Positions 25,089 to 34,531 of a DNA stretch of 64,000 nucleotides are shown here, one piece after another; positions within the stretch are counted from its first letter, which is position 1; each line of letters starts with the position of its first letter. Source of the DNA: Globodera rostochiensis (lineage: Eukaryota > Nematoda > Chromadorea > Rhabditida > Heteroderidae); NCBI GenBank assembly GCA_018350325.1, contig JAEVLN010000015.1, forward strand, positions 1,136,008-1,200,007, read 5' to 3'. Below the pieces are notes generated by a model. It had not been told where the DNA came from. It did no database searches and saw only the letters and a list, made by a program, of their open reading frames with translations. A program made the position numbers and the translations under genes.

Positions 25089-26106
25089 TCATTCTATTCC
25101 ATTTCTTCCCATCTCCCAGCAAATTTCCAAAAGATATTCAACACATTCCAGCATCACTTTCGTTTTGCGCCAGTTCGGTCCCCAAACAAAAAGTCCATGG
25201 CGACGCACCAAAATGGCATATGACTCCGGAAAGTCGGCGACAGCCTTTGCTATCGCGGGCTAAAATTGCAAATTAGGGAAATTCTCATCAAAAAGCAAAC
25301 GACGCACAACTAAATCTCGTTCCTCCGAAGCATTTTCCACAATCGGCAACACAAAAGTGTCCGTGTTACGCATCGCTTTGCCAGTCCGTCGGTTGATGAT
25401 TCCCTTCAGCATTTCTTGATCAGCAATTTCCAGCCGATCACTTTTGGCGTGAAGCGCAGTGATCAGATTAGCGAATTTTGAGTGCGTGTGAATGACACAG
25501 CCGCACTCTTTTGGAAATAGGGGAAAGCATTTAAATGAGGCGGGAGGACGAAAACTGACCGGGCGTTGAGCGAATGAGGAGGAGGAAGAGGGGCGTACAC
25601 GCGCTCGGACGAAGATGGGAAGGCCCGCTAATGACCGCGTCGTGCTCATCAATTACTGAGCAATCGAACAGAAACAAATCCAATCTAAAAAAATAAAGAG
25701 GCTTTTCACGCTGGCGCAGGAGGAGGATGAAATGGTCATGTGGGGTTGCGATTTGCCTGGGAATTTCTCAATCAACCGAAGAATCGTTTAATCTTGTTTG
25801 TACACAAAGAAGCAGGATCAAAGCTAATTAAGCAATCCGCCCAAATGCCCACTCTTTGAGCCGTTCCTTCGGCACGGACGAAGGCGACACCAGCAACAGT
25901 CCATCGCCTGCTCTCCTCGCTGCCATGCCCCCGCTACTGCCCAACACCCATCCGAGCCGGAAGAACTGGGCCATCAGTTGGACGAAAATCCGTTCGCTCA
26001 TCGGTTCGACTTCGGTTGTTGTGACAGAATCGGTCTTTTGGAGAGGGCCCTGGGGAGGAGGGGCTTCTTCATCTCCCCGTTCGATTTCGTTGTCCATAAA
26101 CAACAA
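25089..26106 (-). CDS. Methylthioribulose-1-phosphate dehydratase (MtnB/APIP family)
   Basis: Class II aldolase-fold enzyme of the methionine salvage pathway. It dehydrates 5-methylthioribulose-1-phosphate to the diketo intermediate using a metal ion. The N-terminal exon gives FVQLMAQFFRLGWVLGSSGG and the SPSSVPKERLK segment, matching the family's LGW-x-GTGGG and PSGV-x-KE blocks. The next exon gives CGCVIHTHSKFANLITALHA, where HTH holds two metal-binding histidines, then DQEMLKGI and LPIVENASEERDL. The final exon (25261-25089) gives YAILVRRHGLFVWGPNW, with the third histidine, and ECVEYLLEIC. The junction ERDL|PAIAKA uses a 52-bp intron in phase. The donor after KERLK is unclear. It lies 205 bp downstream of the C3orf33-like gene on the same strand, compatible with an operon, and is convergent with condensin D3. 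Confidence 0.88.
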
Positions 26107-26310
26107 GCCCTAAAAATCTTCTCGCCCCTGCCAAGTTAATACATGAAGTATCTTTAATCAACGTAATTAGAAACTCAACTTTGTTTTTTATTTCTAATTG
26201 GGCAGTGTATAAAATACAATACAAAATTTATTCCTGAACGTCGTCCACAAATTGAGCGAATTTTGGAGAAATAGAAGTTGTTATTCCTTTGGGCTGTTGT
26301 TTGCTCTTTC

Positions 26311-27925
26311 CTATTTGCGCTGTTCCTGACCAGTAGCGGCAATTCTGCGTCCTTCCGAGGACCGCTGTCCACCACCGCCAATCTTTGAGCCAATTTGCAC
26401 CAAATGTCTCTTAGCATTTGCATAGGCCAAAGTGACTTTGTCCACACCAGCGGCCACTTTTCGGTATCCGAAAGCGCAGTATTTGAACAGCTCCAACGAA
26501 ATGAAGTAAAGATTTTGGGCAACAAAATACACCGTCAAGCAGAAATCCCTGAACAGTTCGAAGCCGAGGACCTGAACAAATTCGACATAAACAGGGAAAG
26601 GACGAGAAAGTTGGGACATTTTAAAAATTATTTAACCAACCGCAAGTTTAGTCGGTACGGAGTGCTTGAAAATTTGCACGGCCGTTGACGGATAGGATTG
26701 AACACGCTCAACCCAAGTTGCGCGCTCCCAAAGTCCCAGTCCTCGATGTTCGGCCACCTCAAAAAGCCAAATAAAAGAAGAAAAACAAATTAGCGCAACA
26801 AAACACCTTCTCACAGGTAAGCAGCCTGGTGATCAGCCGCGAATAAGCCGCGTTGAATTGGAGCGACTCTCTGTGCCAATGGTCGTCGACGGTTCGCATA
26901 CGAGCAAAGCCTTTGCGGACGAGTTCGGTGTTCAGATTTATGCGACGGATGGCCTGGAAAGAGCACCAGTGTTCAACCATCAGAGGAGGAGCTAGACCAA
27001 TGTAGGGTGTACACCCCGGAGGGGCTGCAGCCCACCTTAACCCCGAAAATTTCTGTTCGAGGAAAAAACTCCGTATGGGGGCCCTTTTGTGTTGTAAAAT
27101 TCGTTTTTTTTTTAAAAATATGCGTTCGAAATCAAGCACTTTTTGTTAAAATTCCTTAACAAAAAAATGCAATTGAACATCCGTTTCCCATTTTCTAACT
27201 TTTTTTGCAGTAATTTCGGCGTCCGCAATGTCCGGTTCGCCTTCTGCAATTTTTATCACAGCGAATTTGACGAGGCGCCCTTGCAGGTTCAAGTCCTTGT
27301 GCAAATACTCTGCCCCAACCGGAGACACTTCGAGTCCAGCCAAACGCAGATTCAAATTGGTACTCTAAAGAATTCGATTTGAAGAATAATTTAAAGAACA
27401 ATTAATATGGTAATGGCCTAAAACGTCGTACCACGCTAGGCCTTTTTGGGCCCAAAAATTTCGGCAGACGAATCGACGGTCGATGCTCCACTTTCAAAAT
27501 GCCATTTGCCTCCACGTCTCGAACAATTCCTTTCAAAGTTAGGCCCTTTTGAAGGTAGTCACTGGGGATTTGCTTCACATGATGAAAGACCGTAAACTAA
27601 AACAAAATTTACCTTAGCAGGCCTTTCAATTACAATCTTAAATAGGGAAACCGGAATACGAAAGAGTGTCAACCTTGGCGGTGATGCCCTAAATATATGT
27701 TGAAAGCGCACCAGTCTTGAATTCCGCATGAACAATGCCAACCCCAAAGCTCCAGTTCCAATTATCAGGCCCTAAAATGAAAAACAAAACGATGAAATTT
27801 AAGTGTTAAAACTTACACGAACGATAAACGCTGAATAACGATCGATTGGGTCAACCACACGCAGACGAGTCTCAGCATCAATGGAAGCGGCGTTATTGTT
27901 GTCATTCACATTAGTAGAAGACATT
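26311..27925 (-). CDS. C3orf33-like membrane protein with SNase-like fold
   Basis: The start is MSSTNVNDNNNAASIDAE at 27925. Exon 1 runs into DPIDRYSAFIVR, then a hydrophobic segment (GLIIGTGALGLALFMRNSR, about 27780-27720) that is a likely membrane anchor. Later exons give VKQIPSDYLQKGLTLKG (about 27570), GILKVEHRPF, the NLRLAGLEVSPVGAEYLHK block (about 27340), VNLNTELVRKGFARMRT (about 26930), and AEHRGLGLWE (about 26740). Blocks of the form LAG-x-E, LN-x-ELVR-x-G and GLG-W are shared with the C3orf33 family, thought to have a staphylococcal-nuclease-like beta barrel; the biochemical role is unknown. The last junction, PTKLA|VLGFELFRD, uses an intron of about 60 bp in phase 0, and the tail ends ATGQEQRK. 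The gene sits 205 bp upstream of MtnB on the same strand. Confidence 0.78.
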
Positions 27926-28064
27926 TTTGCTTTAAAAAACGAAATTGGATCATTTTAAGAAATGAAATTGATAAAAATCTCTTTTGAAATGCCGCGTTTC
28001 TTATAATTTCGACAGAGTCCCCACTGAAAGAGATACTTCAGTCCAGGACTTACGCCAAAAATAT

Positions 28065-28180
28065 CTGGTAATAGTTCGGTTTTGTACCCCCCCCCCCATT
28101 TTTCAAAAAAAAAATGTTTTTCAAAGTCTATAAAAAGATTTTTCTAGGGGTATTCGAGGGCGTAGATTCTGAATCTGACA
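28065..28180 (+). repeat. GGTAATAG...CTGAATCTGACA repeat family, copy A
   Basis: It begins GGTAATAGTTCGGTTTTGTACCCC with a C run and a CATTTTTCAAAAAAAA segment. It ends GGGGTATTCGAGGGCGTAGATTCTGAATCTGACA. A close copy lies in the same orientation at 30268-30390 and related sequence at 32762-33030. No coding capacity is seen; it is probably a MITE or other non-autonomous element. Confidence 0.75.
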
Positions 28181-28481
28181 TTTTTTAAGTCTCAAAATAG
28201 GCACCTAAACCGAAAAATGCACCCCTAAAGATGGACAGTTTTTCGAGACCAAAAAATGTGCACCCGAAAAATGTAAATTTTAAAAATCTATTTTTCAAAA
28301 ATTTTGACTTACAAATTAGTGTGAATGAATTTTTAGCCACTTACACCACTATTGACTTTTAGGAACTATTTAGGCCATTTTTAGTGCCTAATTTGAGCCT
28401 TTTGAGGAACTATTGAACTAGATACCTAACTTGTTTTGGAATTTTTAGGAACTAAAAATCCTAATAAAAATCCTAACCCAC

Positions 28482-28577
28482 CATTTTATTGTGCGGTTAT
28501 TGCTGTGACGTTTGGCGTTATGCTTTATCATTTTCTCATTTTCCACAAATTCCTTACTGAAATGTCTATAAAAACCC
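28482..28577 (+). repeat. Promoter-like cassette, copy 1 (inverted at 34875-34969)
   Basis: It contains ATTGTGCGGTTATTGCTGTG, ACGTTTGGCGTTATG, TTTTCCACAAATTCCTTACTG and a TATAAAAACCCA box in that order. The same blocks occur in the same order on the opposite strand at 34875-34969. Similarity fades just after the TATA-like box. Confidence 0.65.
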
Positions 28578-28634
28578 ACTTCTTCTGTTCAGTTGATCAT
28601 TGCATCTATTTTTTTAAATTAATTTTTCTAATAA

Positions 28635-29310
28635 AAGAGCCAATTCAGCAAAAGCAAAAGAGCCAATTCAGCAAAAAAAGCAAAAGAGCCAATTCAGCAA
28701 AAGCAAAAGAGCCAATTCAGCAAAAGCAAAAGAGCCAATTCAGCAAAAAGCAAAAGAGCCAATCTATCAAAAACCAAAAGAGCCAATTCAGCAAAAAAAC
28801 AAAAGGGCCAATTCAGCAAAAAAACAAAAGAGCCAATTCAGCTAAAAGCAAAAGAGCCAATTCAGCAAAAAGCAAAAGAGCCAATTCAACAAAAAGCAAA
28901 AGAGCCAATTCAACAAAAAGCAAAAGAGCCAATTCAACAAAAAGCAAAAGAGCCAATTCAGCAAAAAAACAAAAGAGCCAATTCAGCAAAAAAAACAAAA
29001 GAGCCAATTCAGCAAAAGCAAAAGAGCCAATTCAGCTAAAAAAGCAAAAGAGCCAATTCCAGCAAAAAGCAAAAGAGCCAATCTATCAAAAACCAAAAGA
29101 GCCAATCTACCAAAAACCAAAAGAGCCAATCCAGCAAAAGCAAAAGAGCCAATTCAGCTAAAAAAGCAAAAGAGCCAATTCCAGCAAAAAGCAAAAGAGC
29201 CAATCTATCAAAAACCAAAAGAGCCAATCTACCAAAAACCAAAAGAGCCAATCCAGCAAAAGCAAAAGAGCCAATTCAGCTAAAAACAAAAGAGCCAATT
29301 CAGCAAAAGC
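28635..29310 (+). repeat. Satellite of ~23-24-bp AAAAGAGCCAATTCAGCAAAAGC units
   Basis: Roughly 28 imperfect units of AAAAGAGCCAATTCAGCAAAAGC, with variants CCAATCTATCAAAAACC, CCAATCTACC and CCAATTCCAGC. The last part has a higher-order repeat of about 122 bp: TTCAGCTAAAAAAGC begins at 29031 and again at 29153, with the same series of variants in between. Long open frames on both strands come only from the absence of stops in the unit and are not genes. Confidence 0.9.
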
Positions 29311-29359
29311 AAGATGTTTTACTATTTTGCATTTCTTGGCCATGGCCAGCACTCAAATA

Positions 29360-29650
29360 TTGTTTTTATTAGAACAGCAGAAATTTATCTGCTTGATGTA
29401 TGTTTTTTGGTATAACTTGAGCCCATTCGACTTCTGAACAATCAACGACGAATTTTTTCGCATTTTTCATGCTTCGTTCGTCCGTTCAGCAGCAGATTGA
29501 CGGTGAATGTTCAATTGATTTGCGGGCTCAAGCAATGAGCTGTCTGTACGACTTATTACTTCAAAGAACTTTATCGGACTCAAAATTTTCTTCGGGTTTT
29601 TCGCCTCTGTCCATCTTGACAATTGTCTGGAATGTGAGAGCTTCCAATTC
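29360..29650 (+). pseudogene. Possible displaced condensin D3-like exon fragment
   Basis: After LLEQQKFICLM (about 29368-29400), an acceptor GTCCGTTCAG at about 29487 opens QQIDGECSIDLRAQAMSCLYD then LLLQRTLSDS. In the family, a LE-x-QKF stretch followed by a VRSKALSSF-type HEAT helix lies just upstream of the region with which the gene at 21.2 kb begins. The order is right but the identity is modest and the fragment lies 8 kb downstream of the main gene. It may be a displaced N-terminal piece, a paralogue remnant, or chance. Frames after 29650 are not recognised. Confidence 0.35.
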
Positions 29651-30267
29651 TTTTGCATTTTTTCTACAACAATTTACGAGCAAAAAATGCTGTCGGTTCA
29701 GGCAGAAAACCTATTCAAACTTTATTAGCCCGATCGAACCGGGAGGATGTTATATATCCATCTTCTTGCTTTGCTCCATGTTCAAATGTTGAGATAAACG
29801 AAGAAGCTTCTTTTCTATCGCATTTGTCAGCGATATGTGTGTATTGGTGGAACATTCAGATTGTGTTCGGCTGTCACCATCCATTTTTTTTGTGAGGTTA
29901 ATTTTTCCCTAAATTTTCGAGGTTCCGAATAAATATAACAACACATATTCATCGAGATCAGCAAAAGTTGTCTTTCCATCCTTCAATTTGCCTTTTGGAA
30001 TCAGTGCTGCCCAAATTTTACTTTTCCTCACTCCACAAATATTTAGTTGACCACATTAGATTTGGAAAATTTTTTGTCGCTGGAGAAGATTTGAACTTGG
30101 AACATAATTTGAAATAGTGCAATTATGGCGTTTTTTAAAGAAAATGGCGTTTTGTTTGAAATTTGGACAAAAAATTTTCTAGAATCAAATCTCTTTTTTT
30201 TTTTGTTGGTTTCCTTAAAACTCGCTCCGTTTTTCTGTTTTTTTCACGGTTTTCCCACACAGATTCT
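29651..30267. other. AT-rich non-coding stretch
   Basis: This lies between the condensin-like fragment and the next interspersed repeat. Several frames are open for 70-100 codons, but none has recognisable domains or a consistent splice pattern. Confidence 0.3.
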
Positions 30268-30390
30268 GGGGTAATAGTTCGATTTGTACCCCCCTCCTCA
30301 TTTTTCAAAAAAAAATGTTTTACGAAGTTGATAAAAAGATTTTTCTAGGGGTATTCGAGGGCGTAGATTCTGAATCTGACATTTTTTGAC
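30268..30390 (+). repeat. GGTAATAG...CTGAATCTGACA repeat family, copy B
   Basis: GGGGTAATAGTTCGATTTGTACCCC, CATTTTTCAAAAAAAAATGTTTT and TAGGGGTATTCGAGGGCGTAGATTCTGAATCTGACATTTTTT closely match copy A at 28065-28180. It lies immediately upstream of the broken SDR gene. Confidence 0.75.
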
Positions 30391-30600
30391 CAATTCCGAA
30401 CCCCGGACCCGAAATTGTTTTTAGTTAATTACAGTCGCATTTTTTTGACACGGCCCTTTAAAATTGACATTCGCTCAACTCAACTTTTGTCGTCATGTCG
30501 TTTTTTATGGATTTATCCGATTACTGCACGCGTTGTGCGAGGCGGTGTATTACTGGTGGATTGGAGCTTTGAAGGCCGTCCCAATTCTTCACATATTCCC

Positions 30601-32055
30601 ACGCAAATCATTGAAGGGCCAAATGTGCTGATCACTGGCAGCGGAAGTGGAATCTGACGTTTGATGGCGATAAAGGTTGGCGGTAGTCAGTCAGTTTGGG
30701 GATGGTTCATTTTGCAATGGCTTTACAGTTTGGAAAGTTGGGCTCCAAAATTGTTCTTTGGGATGTCAATGAACGACTGAACGCCGAGACGAAGATGGCT
30801 TTGGACGAGCTCGACATTGAGGTTGTACTTTGAGGAAATGACTACATTGTTTGTTATTGATAAATTATTATGTTTGTGTACTGCTTGAACATCTGCTGCA
30901 TTTTTTGTGTAAACAAAACAATTTGTTTCAGTTTTTCGCCTACACAATCGACCTCAGCGACAGGAAGGCAATTTACGCAGTTGCGAAAGGGTTAAACAGG
31001 AAGTCGGTGATCCGGACGTGCTCGTGAACAATGCTGGCATTGTGTCGGGCCGCAAACTGTTCGACTGTCCCGACGAATTGATGGAGAAGACAATAGCCGT
31101 AAATTGCACTTCGATGTTTTTTATACGTCTCTATGGGTGTCTTTAGGCTTTTCCCTATGTTTCCCCTTCGTTCTGTTCAGACCGTCAAAGCCTTTCTGCC
31201 GGCAATGATTGAACAACAAAGGGGGCACATCGTCAACGTCGCTTCATTGGCGTGGGTGGCCGGCATCAACGGCCTCGTGGACTAGTGAGATAGTGAGAGA
31301 GCGACGTTCAGCTGCAACATTTCCTCACTTCCTTTTGCAGCTGCGCCAGCAAATTCGGCACGGTCGGATTCAGTGAGGCACTGAGACTGGAACTGATAGA
31401 GCTCGGGGTTCCGATCACCGTGACGACGGGTGAGTTGCGTTGGGCGAGGGCGGACACAAATATTCCGAAATCCGAAACAAAAAATTAGTGGAAGAAAACA
31501 CCAGGGCCGTATCTAAAAAAATCGGAAGGGAGGGGGGAAGTCAAATGGGACAGGTCCGGACGACGATAGGCACCACCGGGAATTTTTTTTTTGCAGTCCA
31601 AAAAAGATTGATTTTGCAAAAGGGTCCCCTATAGTTTCGCCTTGTCGACATAACTTGACATTTTACTCTCACCAAAGTGTGCACCTACTACATCAACACG
31701 GGAATGTTCGATGGCGTCCGGTCATACAGTTGTCTATTTCCCATTCTAAATCCTGACTACGTTGTGCAGCGAATTGTACACGCGGTAAATTAAGACGAAT
31801 TTTATTCCAAATCGTCGTGTTGTCTGTGATTTGTGTCTCTTCTCTTCTCTTTTTTTAGGTGCTCATTGATGCGGATGAACTTTTTTTTGCCGTGGACAGC
31901 CAATGTTGTGGCCACATTTAAGGGGTGGGTTGGTTGTTCAATGAGTGTCGTATTAATTGCTGTATTTGTTTAGGTTTACGGCCCGGGCGGTGTATGCAAT
32001 CGCTGGATTTTTTGGATTTAACCGCACAATGGAAACTTACACAGGGCGTAGTTAG
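30601..32055 (+). pseudogene. Broken short-chain dehydrogenase/reductase (SDR16C-like)
   Basis: The exon pattern and motifs are those of an SDR16C-type (RDH10/17beta-HSD11-like) oxidoreductase. Seen are the cofactor motif [66 protein letters not shown], the catalytic YCASKFGTVGFSEALRLEL, NTGMFDGVR and a terminal NRTMETYTGRS. Splice junctions remain sensible. Three lesions are visible. A TGA at 30655-30657 replaces the last glycine codon of TGxxxGIG. A frameshift near 30990 lies between YAVAK and VKQEVG. One extra T sits in the T8 run at 31881-31888, just before LPWTANVVATFK. Several independent lesions argue for a pseudogene; a mixture of decay and sequencing error is possible, since neighbouring genes are intact. 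Confidence 0.75.
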
Positions 32056-32589
32056 GAGGGCGTCTCATCATTTAGAGCAAACCAAACCATCCACCACTCA
32101 TCCCTCGCTTTGCCTATTTTCACATTATGACACGCGAAAGGCTCGTAGAAAACAAATAAACATATATAAAGTAGTACACGTATAGAATTCGGTATTGAAT
32201 TGTTTGGATATTTATTCATTAGCTATTCTATTTTACTTAAAACAAAACTACTGCTAAATATACCCATTTGACGGTTCCGTTTAACCGGTTTTGTGAAATC
32301 CTGTTAGACACTAATTAGTAGTATATTTCTGGCATTGAGTTTTGCTAACATTTTTGAGGCAACAACAATAGATAAAGTTTAGTATTTTAGCTACCTAGTT
32401 TATAGAGAAAATGGGGAAAGCACTTTTTCAAACATTAATTCGTGCTTTCCATTTATAAACCGGTTAATGACGGACATTTCTTTGTAAATGTACGACTTTT
32501 GTCCTCTACGCTCACAATTGTTCCTTTGAATAAACATTTATAAAAATGTCCGAACATCAAAGCCTTTTTGTCGGTTTTGAAGAAAAAGA
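32056..32589. other. Intergenic, AT-rich
   Basis: This is the 3' flank of the SDR pseudogene. AATAAA-like strings occur at about 32154 and 32529. No gene or RNA is identified. The sequence becomes part of the palindromic element from about 32590. Confidence 0.35.
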
Positions 32590-33290
32590 AGGTTCTAGTC
32601 CGGTTTATGCGTCCCATGAACTTTTATGCGTCCCATGAACTTTTATGCGTCCCATAAACTTTTATGCGTCCCATGAACTTTTATGCGTCCCATAAAACTT
32701 TTATGCGTCCCATGGAGTTCTACATCAATTTTGTCATGTCTAAGATTTTTTCATCAAGTACTTGATTTTTGGTAATAGTAAAGCTGATACCCCCCATTTT
32801 TAAAAAAAAGGTAATACTCCAGTTTGTTCCCCTCCGGGGTTTAAAATCGGTCGAAATGGAGGTGGTCAGATTCGGATTCTAGGCCCCCGGAATACCCCTA
32901 ATCATTTTCAACTTCAAAACAAAAAAATTTATTTTTCCAATAAGGGGGGAACAAACTGGAGTATTACTTTGTTCAAAAAACAAACAACCAAACGGACTTC
33001 GTCTTTTTAGATATCAGATTCGGATTCTACGTCCCAGAAAAGCCTTAGAAACTATTTTCTAACGACTTTATAAAAAGTTTTTATTTTTTGATTAAAAAAT
33101 TGGGACCCTCATTCTTTAGGCTTACCAAAAAATTTCTAAAGTAAAACATTTACACGGCATCATGGGACGCGTAAAAGTTCATGGGACGTACAAAAGTTTT
33201 ATGGGACGCATAAAAGTTTATGGGACGCATAAAAGTTCATGGGACGCATAAAAGTTCATGGGACGCATAAACCCGGACTAGAACCAAAAA
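32590..33290. mobile_element. Foldback element with repeat-built terminal inverted repeats
   Basis: The left arm starts GGTTCTAGTCCGGTTTATGCG then about six copies of CTTTTATGCGTCCCATGAA (32600-32720). The right arm (about 33160-33290) carries the same units in reverse complement (TTCATGGGACGCATAAAAG) and ends CGCATAAACCCGGACTAGAACC. The two arms can pair over about 110-130 bp. The interior is AT-rich and contains a second, nested inverted-repeat element at 32810-32966. No transposase frame is present, so this would be a non-autonomous foldback-type element. Confidence 0.8.
32810..32966. mobile_element. Nested short inverted-repeat element
   Basis: Its ends are GGTAATACTCCAGTTTGTTCCCCT (from 32810) and AGGGGGGAACAAACTGGAGTATTAC (to 32966), near-perfect inverted repeats of about 24 bp. 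The interior contains GTCAGATTCGGATTCTAGGCCCCCGGAATACCCCTA, which is related in reverse complement to the 3' part of copies A and B. It therefore belongs to the same broad family and sits inside the foldback element. Confidence 0.75.
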
Positions 33291-33469
33291 GAATACATTT
33301 TCCCAAAGTCTGGGGGGTCCAACTCCAATATGCCATAAATGTCGGTGCTTTACACAAAAATAAACAAATACGATACAATATGATGAAGAACATTCTGATT
33401 AAAACACAATTAACAGACAATGTATGTAATTATCCTATTGTAGATATCCACAGATCTCAAAAACTCGTC

Positions 33470-34531
33470 CTAATTCTTGACGTGCAGAAACATCGTCTCA
33501 CGGCGGACAATCGCAACCGTCTCATGGCGAACAATCACGACTTTCGTGTACTTCTGAAAATCAAAAAACAAATTTTAGACTTTTAACAGTTATTGGCCTG
33601 ATTCTCACTTTGGACGGTCGCACACCGGAATGGATGAGAGAGTGTTCTTTCAGATGGCCAGATCGTTTGAATCGCTTCTTGCAAATGTCACACTAAATAA
33701 AAAATTCGGTTATTTTTTGAAACTCCTCAATTCCTCTTACTTTGAACGAACGCACACCGGAATGGACGAGAGAGTGCCTTTTCAGATCGCTCGATTGGTA
33801 GAATCGCTTGTTGCAAATGTCACACTAAACATAAAATTCGGTTATTTTTAAAACTCCTCAATTCCTCTCACTTTGAACGAACGCACACCGGAATGGATGA
33901 AAGAGTGTATTTTCAGACCGCCAGATGTGTAAAATCGCTTGTTGCAAATGTCACACTAAACATAAAATTCGGTTATTTTTAAAACTCCTCAATTCCTCTC
34001 ACTTTGAACGAACGCACACCGGAATGGATGAAAGAGTGTATTTTCAGACCGCCAGATGTGTAAAATCGCTTCTTGCAAATGTCACACTAAATAAAAATTC
34101 GGTTATTTTTTGAAACTCCTCAATTCCTCTCACTTTGAACGTACGCACACTGGAATGGATGAAAGAGTGTCTTTTCAGACCGCTAGATGTGTGGAATCGC
34201 TTCTTGCAAATGTCACACTAAATAAAAAATTCGGTTATTTTTTGAAACTCCTCAATTCCTCTTACTTTGAACGAACGCACACCGGAATGGAAACGCGTAT
34301 GGACTTTCAGCTTGGATGGACAATCAAACGTCTTCGAACAGTATTCGCACTTGTGCTGTTTGTCCACCGATGTTTTGTCTCCAATCGGATTTTCTTTGCG
34401 GCCTTTCGAATCTGAAAAATTGGAACTTCTGATCAGTGATTAGAATATTTGTCGGGACTTTGTTTGATGGTCGTACGCTTCTGAGCGGTGAGAGTTGCCG
34501 GTTTATGTTGTGTTGTTGTTTCCTTCTCCAT
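33470..34531 (-). CDS. C2H2 zinc-finger protein with one finger per exon (six fingers)
   Basis: Exons (minus): 34531-34459, 34411-34266, 34217-34134, 34086-34003, 33955-33872, 33824-33741, 33692-33609 and 33553-33470, giving 240 residues. Exon 1 starts MEKETTTQHKPATL. Exon 2 ends with finger 1 (CEYCSKTF ... HTRFH). Each of the next five exons is exactly 84 bp and encodes one finger, CDIC[KN]KRF then an H-x3-H, with a seven-residue linker SGVRSFK in place of TGEKPFK. All junctions from exon 2 on are phase 0, and introns are 47-55 bp. The exon+intron period is 131-132 bp. Fingers 3 and 4 are almost identical, while the DNA-contact helix differs in others (TSSGLKR, TSGGLKI, QSSDLKR, RSGHLKE). 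The last exon (KYTKVV ... FLHVKN) has no finger but is also 84 bp including the stop. Probably a sequence-specific DNA-binding protein. Divergent with RPB2. Confidence 0.85.

Larger units (their letters stand above)
27926..28634. other. Repeat-bearing non-coding region
   Basis: After the C3orf33-like start this region holds a repeat-family copy at about 28065-28180 (listed separately). It is followed by degenerate GGAACTA/TTTTTAGG-type AT-rich sequence, and a cassette at 28482-28577 that is inverted at 34875-34969. Open frames here are not supported as genes. Confidence 0.4.

Noticed and set aside
28436..29161. Long + strand reading frame rich in SKRANSAK/EPIQQK
   Set aside because: It is created by the 23-24-bp satellite, which has no stop in any of several frames. 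Both strands are open and no domain or splice signals exist.
33600..34260. Possible CRISPR-like array (regular ~131-bp period)
   Set aside because: The unit is a coding exon plus intron in a eukaryotic gene, the whole unit is conserved, and there are no unique spacers.
33239..34415. Plus-strand frames with repeated ERTHTGMDERV-like strings
   Set aside because: They are the antisense of the zinc-finger exons; the minus strand gives proper C2H2 fingers with consistent splice sites.
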